Shown here: positions 32,833-41,300 of the stretch, piece after piece
How the letters are laid out: every line of letters begins with the position of its first letter
Numbering within the stretch: the first letter of the stretch is position 1
Assembly (NCBI RefSeq): GCF_019219065.1
Contig: NZ_JAHUWK010000007.1
Location: 186,001 to 250,000, forward strand
Direction of reading: 5' to 3'
DNA length: 64,000 nucleotides
From: Duganella sp. sic0402
GTDB taxonomy: Bacteria > Pseudomonadota > Gammaproteobacteria > Burkholderiales > Burkholderiaceae_D
Translations under genes and position numbers: made by a program
Notes under the pieces: generated by a model
Database searches by the model: none
What the model saw: the letters and a program-made list of their open reading frames with translations, nothing else
What the model was told of the DNA's origin: nothing

Positions 32833-34442
32833 GACATTACGCATTGCCCCACAGAGGATGGATTTTCGCCGGCCTGGTGTTGTCGCTTCTGCTGCTGTGT
32901 GGTTTGTACTACTTCAAAACGCCGACCATTGCCTACGACTTCGTCGGGATCTACGTTGTGCTGCTGGTGGCGGCGCTTCCCGCAGTCGCGCTCAGCGGCC
33001 GCATTGGCGTCATGGCCGCATATGCGGCGCTTGCACTCATCCTGGGCGCGGTCGTGTTCCTGACCAGTGCGCCGATTCTGCATGCCGGGGCCTACTACAA
33101 GATGCTGGGCCAGGAAACGCAGGCCAACTTCCACGACGCCTTGCCGCCTATCGATATCGACCAGGCACCGCTGGTGTCGCAGGACATGGCGCTGCAAGCG
33201 ATGCAGAAACGCTTATCGGAAATCGCTTCGCTGGGATCGCAGGTGAGGGTGGGGACGCCGGTCAAGCAGCTGGTCAAGGACAAGCTGGTATGGGTGGCGT
33301 TCCTGGAACATAGCGGTTTCTTCAAATGGTTCTCGGATGGCGCGACGCCGGGCTATCTGATCGTGTCCGCCCATGATCCGGCGGATGTGCATCTGATCAT
33401 GACGCTGAATGGCAAGCCTTTAAAGCTGCGCTATCTGCAATCGGCATACTTTAACGACGATGTGGAGCGCCATGCCTACCTGTCGGGCCAGTCCACGGTC
33501 GGCCTGACTGATTTTGAACCGGAGATTGACGACAACGGTGTCCCTTACTACGTTGGCACGGTCTATGAGCACCGTGTCGGTTTCTCGGGCAGCGAATCGA
33601 CCGGCATCGTCACCGTTAACGCAGTGAGCGGTGAAGTGGTCCGCTACAAGCTGGGTGATGAACCGAAGTGGGTAGACCGCATCCAGGCCGAAGAATTCAT
33701 TCTTGAACAAATGCAGGACCGTGGCGAATACATACATGGCTACATCAATCTGAACAACGATGGCCGGCTGCGGGTGGAAGGCGAGCTGGATCTGGTGTAC
33801 GGCTCCGATCAGCGTCCCTACTGGGTGGGCGGCATGACCTCCAAGGGCAAGAACAATGGCCTGTCCGGTTTTTACTTTGTCGACTCGCGCACCAAGGCGG
33901 TACGCTGGTTCAAAGTGCCGTCTGTATCGCAGGATACCGCCGCGCATGCGGTGGAAAACGTGAATCCGGAAAAGCACTACAAGGCCACCAATCCCTTGCC
34001 CTTCCTGGTCGGCGGTGCGCCAACCTATGTGATGGCGTTGCGCGATTCGCAGGGCGTGTCGCGCGCCTTCGGCATGGTGGATATGCGTAACAACCAGATC
34101 ATCGGCGTGGCCGACACCCTCAGCGCGACGCTGCGCAGCTATCAGTCCAGGCGCTCCACCAATCGCGTTGCGGCCGACGTGGGCACGGAGGCGCGCGAAG
34201 TGGCGCTGAAGGGAACAGTGATGCGGATCGCGTCCGAGTTCAGGAATAATCAGACGATGTATTACATCACCCTTGCCACTGGCGAGAAAACACTGGGTAT
34301 CATCTTTACCGGCAGTTCCGATCTGTCGGAGGAGCTGGTGTTGACGAAGGCTGGCGACAAGGTCGAACTATCCTACTCGGACAGCAATACCCGCGTAGTG
34401 GGCATGAGCAAGTTCCATAACACCGATATCCCAGGACTGTGA
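32829..34442 (+). CDS. inner-membrane protein with large extracytoplasmic domain, unknown
   Basis: 537 residues from ATG 32829 in an ATGA overlap with the GNAT stop (ATG 32817 is a possible alternative). Three hydrophobic helices (about 11-29, 38-55, 60-80) are followed by about 450 soluble residues with two repeating beta-rich blocks (DNGVPYYVGTVYEH with ITVNAVSGEVVRYKL, somewhat PepSY-like) and a C-terminal OB-like segment (ALKGTVMRIASEF, YYITLATGEKTLGIIF). No family recognised. It is probably cell-envelope located. The next gene, another secreted unknown, follows after 7 bp. Confidence 0.65.
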   Translation: MRHYALPHRGWIFAGLVLSLLLLCGLYYFKTPTIAYDFVGIYVVLLVAALPAVALSGRIGVMAAYAALALILGAVVFLTSAPILHAGAYYKMLGQETQANFHDALPPIDIDQAPLVSQDMALQAMQKRLSEIASLGSQVRVGTPVKQLVKDKLVWVAFLEHSGFFKWFSDGATPGYLIVSAHDPADVHLIMTLNGKPLKLRYLQSAYFNDDVERHAYLSGQSTVGLTDFEPEIDDNGVPYYVGTVYEHRVGFSGSESTGIVTVNAVSGEVVRYKLGDEPKWVDRIQAEEFILEQMQDRGEYIHGYINLNNDGRLRVEGELDLVYGSDQRPYWVGGMTSKGKNNGLSGFYFVDSRTKAVRWFKVPSVSQDTAAHAVENVNPEKHYKATNPLPFLVGGAPTYVMALRDSQGVSRAFGMVDMRNNQIIGVADTLSATLRSYQSRRSTNRVAADVGTEAREVALKGTVMRIASEFRNNQTMYYITLATGEKTLGIIFTGSSDLSEELVLTKAGDKVELSYSDSNTRVVGMSKFHNTDIPGL

Positions 34443-34449
34443 GCAGTAC

Positions 34450-34980
34450 ATGATGATGCGCGGAATTCTGACTCTGGTGGCGTGCACGGTTGCTGCTCAT
34501 GCTTATTGCGAACCGCTGGATTACGCTGGAGCGCTCGCTGAGGTGTCAACCGCGCCGCATTATGTGCGCATTGTTCTGGAGGATTCGGACGGCAAAGCGC
34601 ATCAGACCTGCGTATTTGGTGGGAGTCTGAATCTGGCGATCAGGCTGGAAAACGGCCTGCTCGCCGACCGGGATGGCATTAAAAAAGCGACAGACATTGC
34701 GTTGGCCAATACCGAACGCCGGTTCCGTTTTACCAATGCCCAAGCCATAGCCGTGCTGCCACTGACCTTTTCCGATGCTGACCTTGCGGCCGCAAAGGCC
34801 AAACTGGCGCAACTCTCAGACGCCCAGTTGCGCGAGGGATTCCGTCTGATGCCATGGGGCGTGCTGCACGCCAGCTTCCGCCGGCCGCCGGAGCGCGATG
34901 CCGCCGCTTGCGCGTTAATCGAACAGGGATGGTCCGTCGGTGTCACGGACATCGCCCGGTCGCTCTACATCGATAAATAA
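34450..34980 (+). CDS. small exported protein, unknown
   Basis: 176 residues with signal peptide (MMMRGILTLVACTVAAHAYC, cleavage near residue 20). The mature domain contains two Cys (C56 region TCVFGG and C156 ACALIEQ) that could pair, and mixed alpha/beta pattern. No known family. Follows the unknown membrane protein by 7 bp on the same strand, so the two may act together in the envelope. Confidence 0.6.
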   Translation: MMMRGILTLVACTVAAHAYCEPLDYAGALAEVSTAPHYVRIVLEDSDGKAHQTCVFGGSLNLAIRLENGLLADRDGIKKATDIALANTERRFRFTNAQAIAVLPLTFSDADLAAAKAKLAQLSDAQLREGFRLMPWGVLHASFRRPPERDAAACALIEQGWSVGVTDIARSLYIDK

Positions 34981-35010
34981 GCCGAAGCTGCAGGGCTGGT
35001 TTTAGCGCCG

Positions 35011-36042
35011 TTAGGGCAGCGGAATGCCTAAATCCCGCAGTTGTGCGCGCAATTCGCTGGCGCTGCGGAAGTGAATGCCGTGTAGCCCTTCGCTGATCGA
35101 AGCCTCGACATTGCGAATGCTGTCATCGATGAAGACAGTTGATTCGGGGCGTAGCTTATAGCGATCAATCAGCAACTGAAAGATCGCTGGATCTGGCTTC
35201 ACAAGGCGCTCGTGGCCGGATACTACGATGTCCTCGAACCACGTCAAAAATGGAAATCGCCTTTGCGCGATAGGGAAGGTTTCGTGCGACCAGTTGGTCA
35301 GGGCGAGCAGCCGCACATTGAGTGCGCGAAGCTGCGCAAGGATATCCACCGTTTCGTCGATTGCACCAGGAATCATCTCTTCCCAGCGATCGAAGTAAGC
35401 TCTGATATACGGCTCATGCGCCGGATGCTGGGCAATCGCCGCAGCAATCCCGTCTTCCCACGAGCGGCCGCAGTCCTGCTGCTCATTCCATTCGGCATTG
35501 CAGACCTCCGAAAGAAAGTGCTCCATCGCCGGCTCATCCTCCCCAAAGATTTTTCGGAATAGATGGCGCGGATTCCAATGAACCAGCACGTTCCCAAGGT
35601 CGAATACGACGGTGTCAATCGCGCTGCGTTTCAGCGCTGGGCCAATGGAAGGTATTTCAGCGTCCAGATAATGAGCGATTGATAGCAAGGCGAATACTGC
35701 ACAAGCTTCCGTCCTGCTTTCGAAGGTTGCCAGCCTGCTAAAGACCATGCCATTACCAACCTCTCCAAGCTCATATAGATCACCCTTTTTGCCATAAGCC
35801 CATCCGCCTGAACCACGCCGGTCTTCAACATCCATTTCCCACTCACGGATAAGCTGTGGGTGTCGATCAAGGCACGCCATCGTTTCCTCGACGCTCAACT
35901 CTTGCAGATAGTTTTTTATCCCGGATTGACGCGCGAGCTCTATTCGGGAGACATTGCCTTTTGCTCGCCAATCAAGGGGAATCGAGCAAGCATTTAAAAT
36001 AGCTTGGCTCCGATCGGGCGTTGTCGATATTTTTTTGGTCAT
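35011..36042 (-). CDS. HAD-superfamily phosphatase with unknown N-terminal domain
   Basis: 343 residues from Met 36042; a longer frame start lacks support. Residues 1-140 form a separate domain (YLQELSVEETMACLDRHPQL, GGWAYGKKGDLYELGEVGN) with no known family, reminiscent in size and charge of immunity-like domains. Residues about 145-343 are a YihX-type HAD hydrolase: motif I FDLGNVLVHW (DxG form, nucleophile in DLG), motif II LALTNW, motif III Lys in KPDPAIF, and motif IV FIDDSIRNVEA. Phosphatase activity on sugar phosphates is plausible. Fusion to the N-terminal domain is unusual. Confidence 0.75.
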   Translation of the reverse strand: MTKKISTTPDRSQAILNACSIPLDWRAKGNVSRIELARQSGIKNYLQELSVEETMACLDRHPQLIREWEMDVEDRRGSGGWAYGKKGDLYELGEVGNGMVFSRLATFESRTEACAVFALLSIAHYLDAEIPSIGPALKRSAIDTVVFDLGNVLVHWNPRHLFRKIFGEDEPAMEHFLSEVCNAEWNEQQDCGRSWEDGIAAAIAQHPAHEPYIRAYFDRWEEMIPGAIDETVDILAQLRALNVRLLALTNWSHETFPIAQRRFPFLTWFEDIVVSGHERLVKPDPAIFQLLIDRYKLRPESTVFIDDSIRNVEASISEGLHGIHFRSASELRAQLRDLGIPLP

Positions 36043-36176
36043 TAAAGGTTTTAACTCAGCTTTCCAGCTCCAGAACGCTAAGCATAGCATGCTGGTACAC
36101 GGTTCCGAGTGTGGAATTTCGTGGCAAAGAGCTCAGTCGGCCGTATTGACTACGCTGGATTATCCGGCTTAGCTAG

Positions 36177-36197
36177 CCCCACTTCTACTGAGTGGGG
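36177..36197. other. intergenic hairpin CCCCACT-N7-AGTGGGG
   Basis: Perfect 7-bp arms with a 7-base loop in the divergent region between the HAD gene and the DUF2892 gene. No T-run follows on either strand. It lies just upstream of an FNR-like box; could be an operator or a weak mRNA structure. Confidence 0.4.
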
Positions 36198-36202
36198 ATA
36201 GT

Positions 36203-36216
36203 TTGATCCAGGTCAT
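36203..36216 (+). promoter_or_regulatory. FNR/ANR-like box upstream of DUF2892 gene
   Basis: TTGAT-CCAG-GTCAT: left half is perfect, right half 3 of 5 against the FNR consensus TTGAT-N4-ATCAA. A CATACT element about 22 bp further downstream (36239-36244) would put the box near -41 of a start around 36251, the class II activator position. Suggests oxygen-limited expression; inferred only. Confidence 0.4.
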
Positions 36217-36276
36217 ATTTTTGCTACCTCAATCCAATTCATACTGATGGCACATCATATGAAAAGGAGAGAAGCC

Positions 36277-36486
36277 ATGAGTAGCAATGTCGGTACTGTG
36301 GATCGTGCCCTGCGGGTGGGCGTGGGAATGGGTTTGATGATCGGTGCGGCGGCCGGTCTGGTCGATGCGTGGGGTTGGATTGGCGCCGTGCCGCTGCTAA
36401 CCGCGCTCTACGGCGTTTGTCCGCTTTATCGCGCGGTCAAGCTGTCGTCGTTGGAAGTACACCAGAACTATCGCCCTCAGTCGTAG
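36277..36486 (+). CDS. DUF2892-family membrane protein
   Basis: 69 residues from ATG 36277 behind AAGGAGAGAAGCC. Two membrane helices (about 15-35, 38-55) and the typical opening NVGTVDRALRVGVG plus GVCPLYRAV near the end mark the YgaP-like DUF2892 family, an inner-membrane protein of unknown role frequently found with rhodanese-like domains. Stands alone here. A possible FNR box lies about 60 bp upstream. Confidence 0.85.
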   Translation: MSSNVGTVDRALRVGVGMGLMIGAAAGLVDAWGWIGAVPLLTALYGVCPLYRAVKLSSLEVHQNYRPQS

Positions 36487-36492
36487 CGCGGC

Positions 36493-37035
36493 CTAGTCGT
36501 CGAGGCCTTTGCCATCCAGGATGCGCGGTGCGCATTTGTCGATGCGCGATTCGCGGGTCTTAGCCTGTTTCGCTGACGAGAAGTGCAGCAGGTAGGCCCG
36601 CTGACGGCCAGGGGTGAGTTGTTCAAATGCATTGCGCAGGGCGGGGAGTTCATCCATCTTACGCTCCAGTTCCTCCGGAAAAGAGAATTCCACAGTCTTT
36701 TTCATCTCGACTTTGACGCCGGATTTTTCCAGCGCGATGGCGTCCTTGACGTAGGCTTTCAGCGTCTTTTCCTGCCGCGTGATGTCGTCCAGTGCCTTGA
36801 AGCGGATCTGGCGCGCGGCCTGCACATTGACTGTTTGCTGGAACAGGATGTTTTTCGGGTCTTTCATCAGCGCGCCTTTGAAGAACAACAGTGCGCAGTA
36901 CTCCCTGAAGCCGTGGATCAGCACCACGTTGCGGCCATCCAGCGTGAAGCAGGGCTGGCCCCATTTGACGGTTTCTTCCAGCCCGCAATCGCTGATGATC
37001 TCGCGCAGCGCCGTAAACTCCGCTTCCCAGCTCAT
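36493..37035 (-). CDS. YdeI/DUF1801-family protein
   Basis: 180 residues starting in an ATGA overlap with the deacetylase stop. N-terminal DUF1801-type domain (ISDCGLEETVKWGQPCFTL, NVVLIHGFREYCALLFFKGAL) followed by the YdeI C-terminal helical part (FEQLTPGRQRAYLLHFSSAKQAKTRESRI). Small cytoplasmic protein; the family is stress-associated, with no defined activity. Last gene in the coupled synthetase operon; why it belongs there is not evident. Confidence 0.85.
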   Translation of the reverse strand: MSWEAEFTALREIISDCGLEETVKWGQPCFTLDGRNVVLIHGFREYCALLFFKGALMKDPKNILFQQTVNVQAARQIRFKALDDITRQEKTLKAYVKDAIALEKSGVKVEMKKTVEFSFPEELERKMDELPALRNAFEQLTPGRQRAYLLHFSSAKQAKTRESRIDKCAPRILDGKGLDD

Positions 37036-37757
37036 TGCGCTTTCTCCCATTCCAGGTGTACCACCTTGTAGCCTTTGTCTTTGAGGACGTTGAGCAGCGT
37101 TGGCAGTGCTTTGGCGGTTGGTCCGTTCGCGTCGTGCATCAGGATGATGCCACGGCCTGCCTTGTCCAGGTTTTCACTCAAGCGCTTGGCCAGGATGTCG
37201 GTGGTGTCTTCGGGTATCCAGTCGTTGATGGCGAGGTCGATCGAGGCGACCGTGATATTGGCCCGCTTGAGCGCCTCCAGCATGATTGGTGTCTGTTCCA
37301 GGAAAGGGAAGCGGTAGGCTGGCGTTTCCGTGCCGAACACTGCCTTGTAAGCGGCTCGGCTGCGTTGAAGGTCATCCAGCTGTTGTTCATGACTGAGCGT
37401 GGGCAGGTGCGGATGTGTGTCGCTGTGGATGCCTGCGGAATGGCCTTCGGTGACGACGCGCCGCGCCAGTTCCGGCGACTGGCGCAGATAGCGGCCTTCC
37501 ATGAAGAAGGTGGCTTTGGAGCATTGCTCGGCCAGCGCTTTCAGCACCTGTGGCGTGTTTTCCGGCGAGGGGCCGTCATCGAAGGTGAGCACCACTTCAC
37601 CCTGGGCGAGCGGCAGTGCCGCGTGCTGGTTGGTCCCGTAGGCGGCGCCTTCGCGCTTGAGGACCAGCGTGCGGCTGGTGTTCAGTTTGTCCGCGCCGCA
37701 TTCGGCGGCGGTTGCACTAGTGGCGATGGCAGCCAGCAACAGGGCGATCAGTTTCAT
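37032..37757 (-). CDS. NodB-type polysaccharide deacetylase
   Basis: 241 residues from Met 37757 with signal peptide (MKLIALLLAAIATSATA). NodB homology domain: LTFDDGPS (D60, D61), HSDTHPH (H111, H115 zinc ligands), the RFPF motif (usually RPPY-like, here degenerate) and LMHDANG at the end. It deacetylates N-acetylated glycans, likely in the periplasm. Both ends are 4-base overlapped (ATGA) with the phosphopantetheinyl transferase and the YdeI gene. In an operon with a homopolymer synthetase, a modified substrate may be polymer-linked, which is inference. Confidence 0.88.
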   Translation of the reverse strand: MKLIALLLAAIATSATAAECGADKLNTSRTLVLKREGAAYGTNQHAALPLAQGEVVLTFDDGPSPENTPQVLKALAEQCSKATFFMEGRYLRQSPELARRVVTEGHSAGIHSDTHPHLPTLSHEQQLDDLQRSRAAYKAVFGTETPAYRFPFLEQTPIMLEALKRANITVASIDLAINDWIPEDTTDILAKRLSENLDKAGRGIILMHDANGPTAKALPTLLNVLKDKGYKVVHLEWEKAQ

Positions 37758-38320
37758 GCGTTTTTGTCTCCGATATGGATATTTCCCACTAGCCCATCGG
37801 CCGGCAGGAGCAGCGATATGGACTGGCCGGGCAAATCGGCTTGCCATTCGCTGAGTTGTTGTGCATGACATTTTAGCGCGGCTTCGCGTTGTGTCCACGC
37901 TTGGATGAAGGCAAGCGGACTGGCGGCTGACAACAGCGACGCGGCGATGGCTGGGCCAAGATAGTCGCGCGCGACCGCCTGCCAGTCTGGAACGTCTTGA
38001 ACGCGCATGATGTCTGCGCCTATGGGGCCGTGCAGATTCATGGCGGCCAGCGAATAGTTGTCGTCATGCGTGAAGGATAGGCCAATGCCGGCCGGTCGGC
38101 CGGCAAGCACGATGCACGGTGGCGTGCCGGGGGCGCTGGCGATGTCGATGTCATTGACCGGCACGCCCAACACGGCGGCCAGTGCCTCGCGGGCTGCCCA
38201 ACGCAGCAGGCGCCGGGCCTCCTCGCGTTGACGGCCAGCCGTGGAGATCAGGATCGCAAACAGGCCGTCCTTTGGCGCCGGCGTCGGGCCGGGCCAGCGG
38301 TGGACGGCCAGCGTTTTCAT
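37754..38320 (-). CDS. 4'-phosphopantetheinyl transferase (Sfp type)
   Basis: 188 residues. Sfp-type signatures are present: GIGLSFTHDD (in place of the SHS motif), GPIGADI (metal-binding Asp) and FIQAWTQREAALKC (equivalent to WxxKEAxxK). It transfers the 4'-phosphopantetheine arm from CoA to a carrier-protein Ser; the obvious substrate is S578 of the synthetase encoded directly upstream, with which it shares a 4-base ATGA overlap. Short for the family (about 220) but with all motifs. Confidence 0.88.
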   Translation of the reverse strand: MKTLAVHRWPGPTPAPKDGLFAILISTAGRQREEARRLLRWAAREALAAVLGVPVNDIDIASAPGTPPCIVLAGRPAGIGLSFTHDDNYSLAAMNLHGPIGADIMRVQDVPDWQAVARDYLGPAIAASLLSAASPLAFIQAWTQREAALKCHAQQLSEWQADLPGQSISLLLPADGLVGNIHIGDKNA

Positions 38321-41300
38321 TTGCGCGCTGGCGCTGCGGGACAGCCGGCCCAGTTGCTGTTGGCCGGGATGGTTTCGCCTTTCATCACCAGCGTCAACGC
38401 GCCGAGGCGGGCGTTGTTGCCGACGGCGGCACTGTACAGCACCGCTGCGCGCGGCCCCATATAGACTTTTTCGCCGATGATGACATCGTCGATTTTCATC
38501 ACGCGGTCCTCGAACAAATGCGTTTGCGGGCAGGTCAGCGCATTCAGTTCGCTGTGGTCGCCGATTTGCACGCAGTCGAATTCAGTGATGTCGGTGGTGT
38601 CCATATAGACGCCTTTGCCGATACGCGCACCCAGGAAGTTGAACGCCAGCGGCAGCCACGGCGTGCCGCGCAGGTAGCGCATGAAGTTCGGCACCGCGAT
38701 GCCCTCATACAGATTGGTCACCGCTTCCGACAGCCACACGAACGGCGTCCACATTGGCTCCGACTGTTTACGGTAGCGGCCGATCAGCAGCCATTTGAGC
38801 ACCACCACGAAGACGTAGTTGCCGACACCGTAGATCAGGCCTGCCAAGGTCAGGTCCCAGATCACTTCGCCCCAGCGGCCGGCACCGGCGGCCGGCATCA
38901 CCGCCAACACCAGGGTGTAGCCGACCGCAATCACCAGCGCATGCGGCGCGACGATACGAAACGCTTCGATCAGACCCCGGCCCAGACGGCGCAGCGGGGA
39001 AGGGTGGAAGGTCAGGCGTTCTGGATAGCCGCTGGTCTGCTCGCGCGCCGGCAGGTTGATCGGCGGTGAGCCGAGCCAGGTGTCGCCACTATTCATCTGC
39101 GCGTTGTCCGGCGCGCGCGAATGCACACCGATCAGCACATGTTCGGGCAGCGTGGTACCGTCCGGGATGTAGGCGCCGTTGCCGACAAAGCTGCGGTGCG
39201 AGATGACGGTCGGCTGCATGGTCATCCAGCCGCCATCGATTTCTTCGTCGCCCAGCATGACCGCGTCGGCGATGAAGGTTTCATCGCCCAGCGTCAGCAT
39301 GTCCGGCACCACACCCAATGCAGTGGAGATCTCGGCATCCTTGCCGACTTTGGCGCCGAGCAGGCGATACCAGTAGGGCGCGAATACAGTGGCGTAGATG
39401 CCGTGCAAGACATTCAGGCTGGATTCCTGGATCTGGCTCACCAGCCATTTGGCGCAGTAGGTGTTGCCGTGGACCGGGAAGCGGCCCGGCTTGAGTCGCG
39501 GCAGCACACTCCAGCGGATGCCGGCCGACAGCAGCGCGGTCAGTACGATCAGGACCGCGCTCGCAGGGAAGGCCAGCACAAAGTAGCGCAGCAGCTGGAT
39601 GCGCATGTCGTCGCCTTGCAGCCATGGCATCCAGCCTGCTTCGTCAAACCAGTCGATCAGCACGAAGCTGGGGAATACCGGCATGAAGAACAGCGTGACG
39701 ATCAGCAGGATGCCGAACACGAAGAACACCGCTTCGCCAGCCTGGCGTGCGGCGCTGACTGGCGGGCGTGGTGGCAGGCGGGTGGTGTCGAAGGCGCCTG
39801 CGTCGCGCGCTGGCGAGCCTGCCCAGACGCGGCCAGCAGGCACAACGCCGCCATCGCTCAGCGCGGACTGGCCTTCAAGGTGGCCCAGTGCTTCGATGCG
39901 GGTATTGCCTTCCATAATGGCGAAGGAGCTGATGCAGGCGTCCTTTTCCAGCGTGATACGGCCCAGGTACAGCTGGCCGCGTTCGACGCGGGCGTTTTCA
40001 AAATTGACGGCGTTGCCGATGCTGACATGGTCGCCGATGTGCAGCAGGTCTGGCGCGCGCAGCGTCATCGAACCGATGGTGACGTCCTTGCCGATTTTTG
40101 CACCCAATGCGCGCAGCCACCATGCGTTCAGCGATGAGCCGCTCAGCAGGTAGGCTGGTGCGGATTCGACCAGGCGGTCGGCCAGCCACCAGCGGTAGTA
40201 GGTCAGGCCCCACAGCGGGTAGACGCCGGCTTGGAGGCGGCCGGCGATCAGCCATTTGCCCAGGATGGCGATGGCGAATTCGCCGACGGTCGCCAGCAGG
40301 AAGACCCCGGCCGAGGCGGCGATGGCGCGCGCGACCGAGTCGCCCGGATCGCCGGTGAAGAAGTGGTAGGTGAAGAAGGGCGCCAGCCATTGCGCCATGC
40401 GCAGTGTGACCAGCGGCGGCATGGCGGCGGCTTGCGCGGCGCCGCAGAGCCAGCGTTTGAGTTGTGATGGCGGCGTCCAGTCCTGTTCTTCTGCCCCGGC
40501 GTTGGGCGTATCCGCCAGCACCTGGGCGATTTTGCCGATCTGGCGCTGCTGGTAGATGTCGCGCACGGTGATGTGGGCGTAGTGCGGATCGGCGCGCAGC
40601 GAGGACGCCAGGCGTGCGGCGAAGAACGAGTGGCCGCCAAGGTCGCTGAAGAAATCGGCCTGGCGGCGTATGGGCTGGCCGGGGAACAGCTTGGCCAGTG
40701 CGGCGAACAGTGCGGCTTCGGCCGGGGTTTCGGGCAGGTCTGAGTCCTGGTCGCTGCCTGCTGCGGGAGCGCTGAGGGCTGTGGCTTTCAGCGTTTTGCG
40801 GTCGATTTTGCCGGAGGTCAGGCGCGGCATGGCGTCCAGCATTTCATAGCGGCTGGGGACCATGTAGGGCGGCAGCTTTTCCCCCAGTGCGGTACGCAGT
40901 GCGCGTGGGTCGAGCGTGGCGCCGGCGTCGGCCACCAGGTAGGCGACCAGCTGGTCGATGCCATCGTCTTTACGCAGCAGGACCGCGACCGTGCCGACGC
41001 CTGGCTGCTGGGCGAGCAGGGCTTCGATTTCGCCCAGCTCCACGCGGAAGCCGCGTATCTTGACCTGGTCGTCGGCGCGGCCGAGGCAGGTAACTTCGCC
41101 GTCAGGGCCGATGCGGGCCAGGTCGCCGGTGCGGTACAGGCGCGCGTCGTGCGGGCCGGCGGACCAGGGATTGGCGAGGAATTTTTCGGCGGTCAGGTCG
41201 GGGCGGCCCAGATAGCCAGCGGCCAGGCCGGGACCGGTGATGCACAATTCGCCGACTTCGCCGTGCGCCAGCAGGCGCAGTACTGGGCCTGCTGGCGTGG

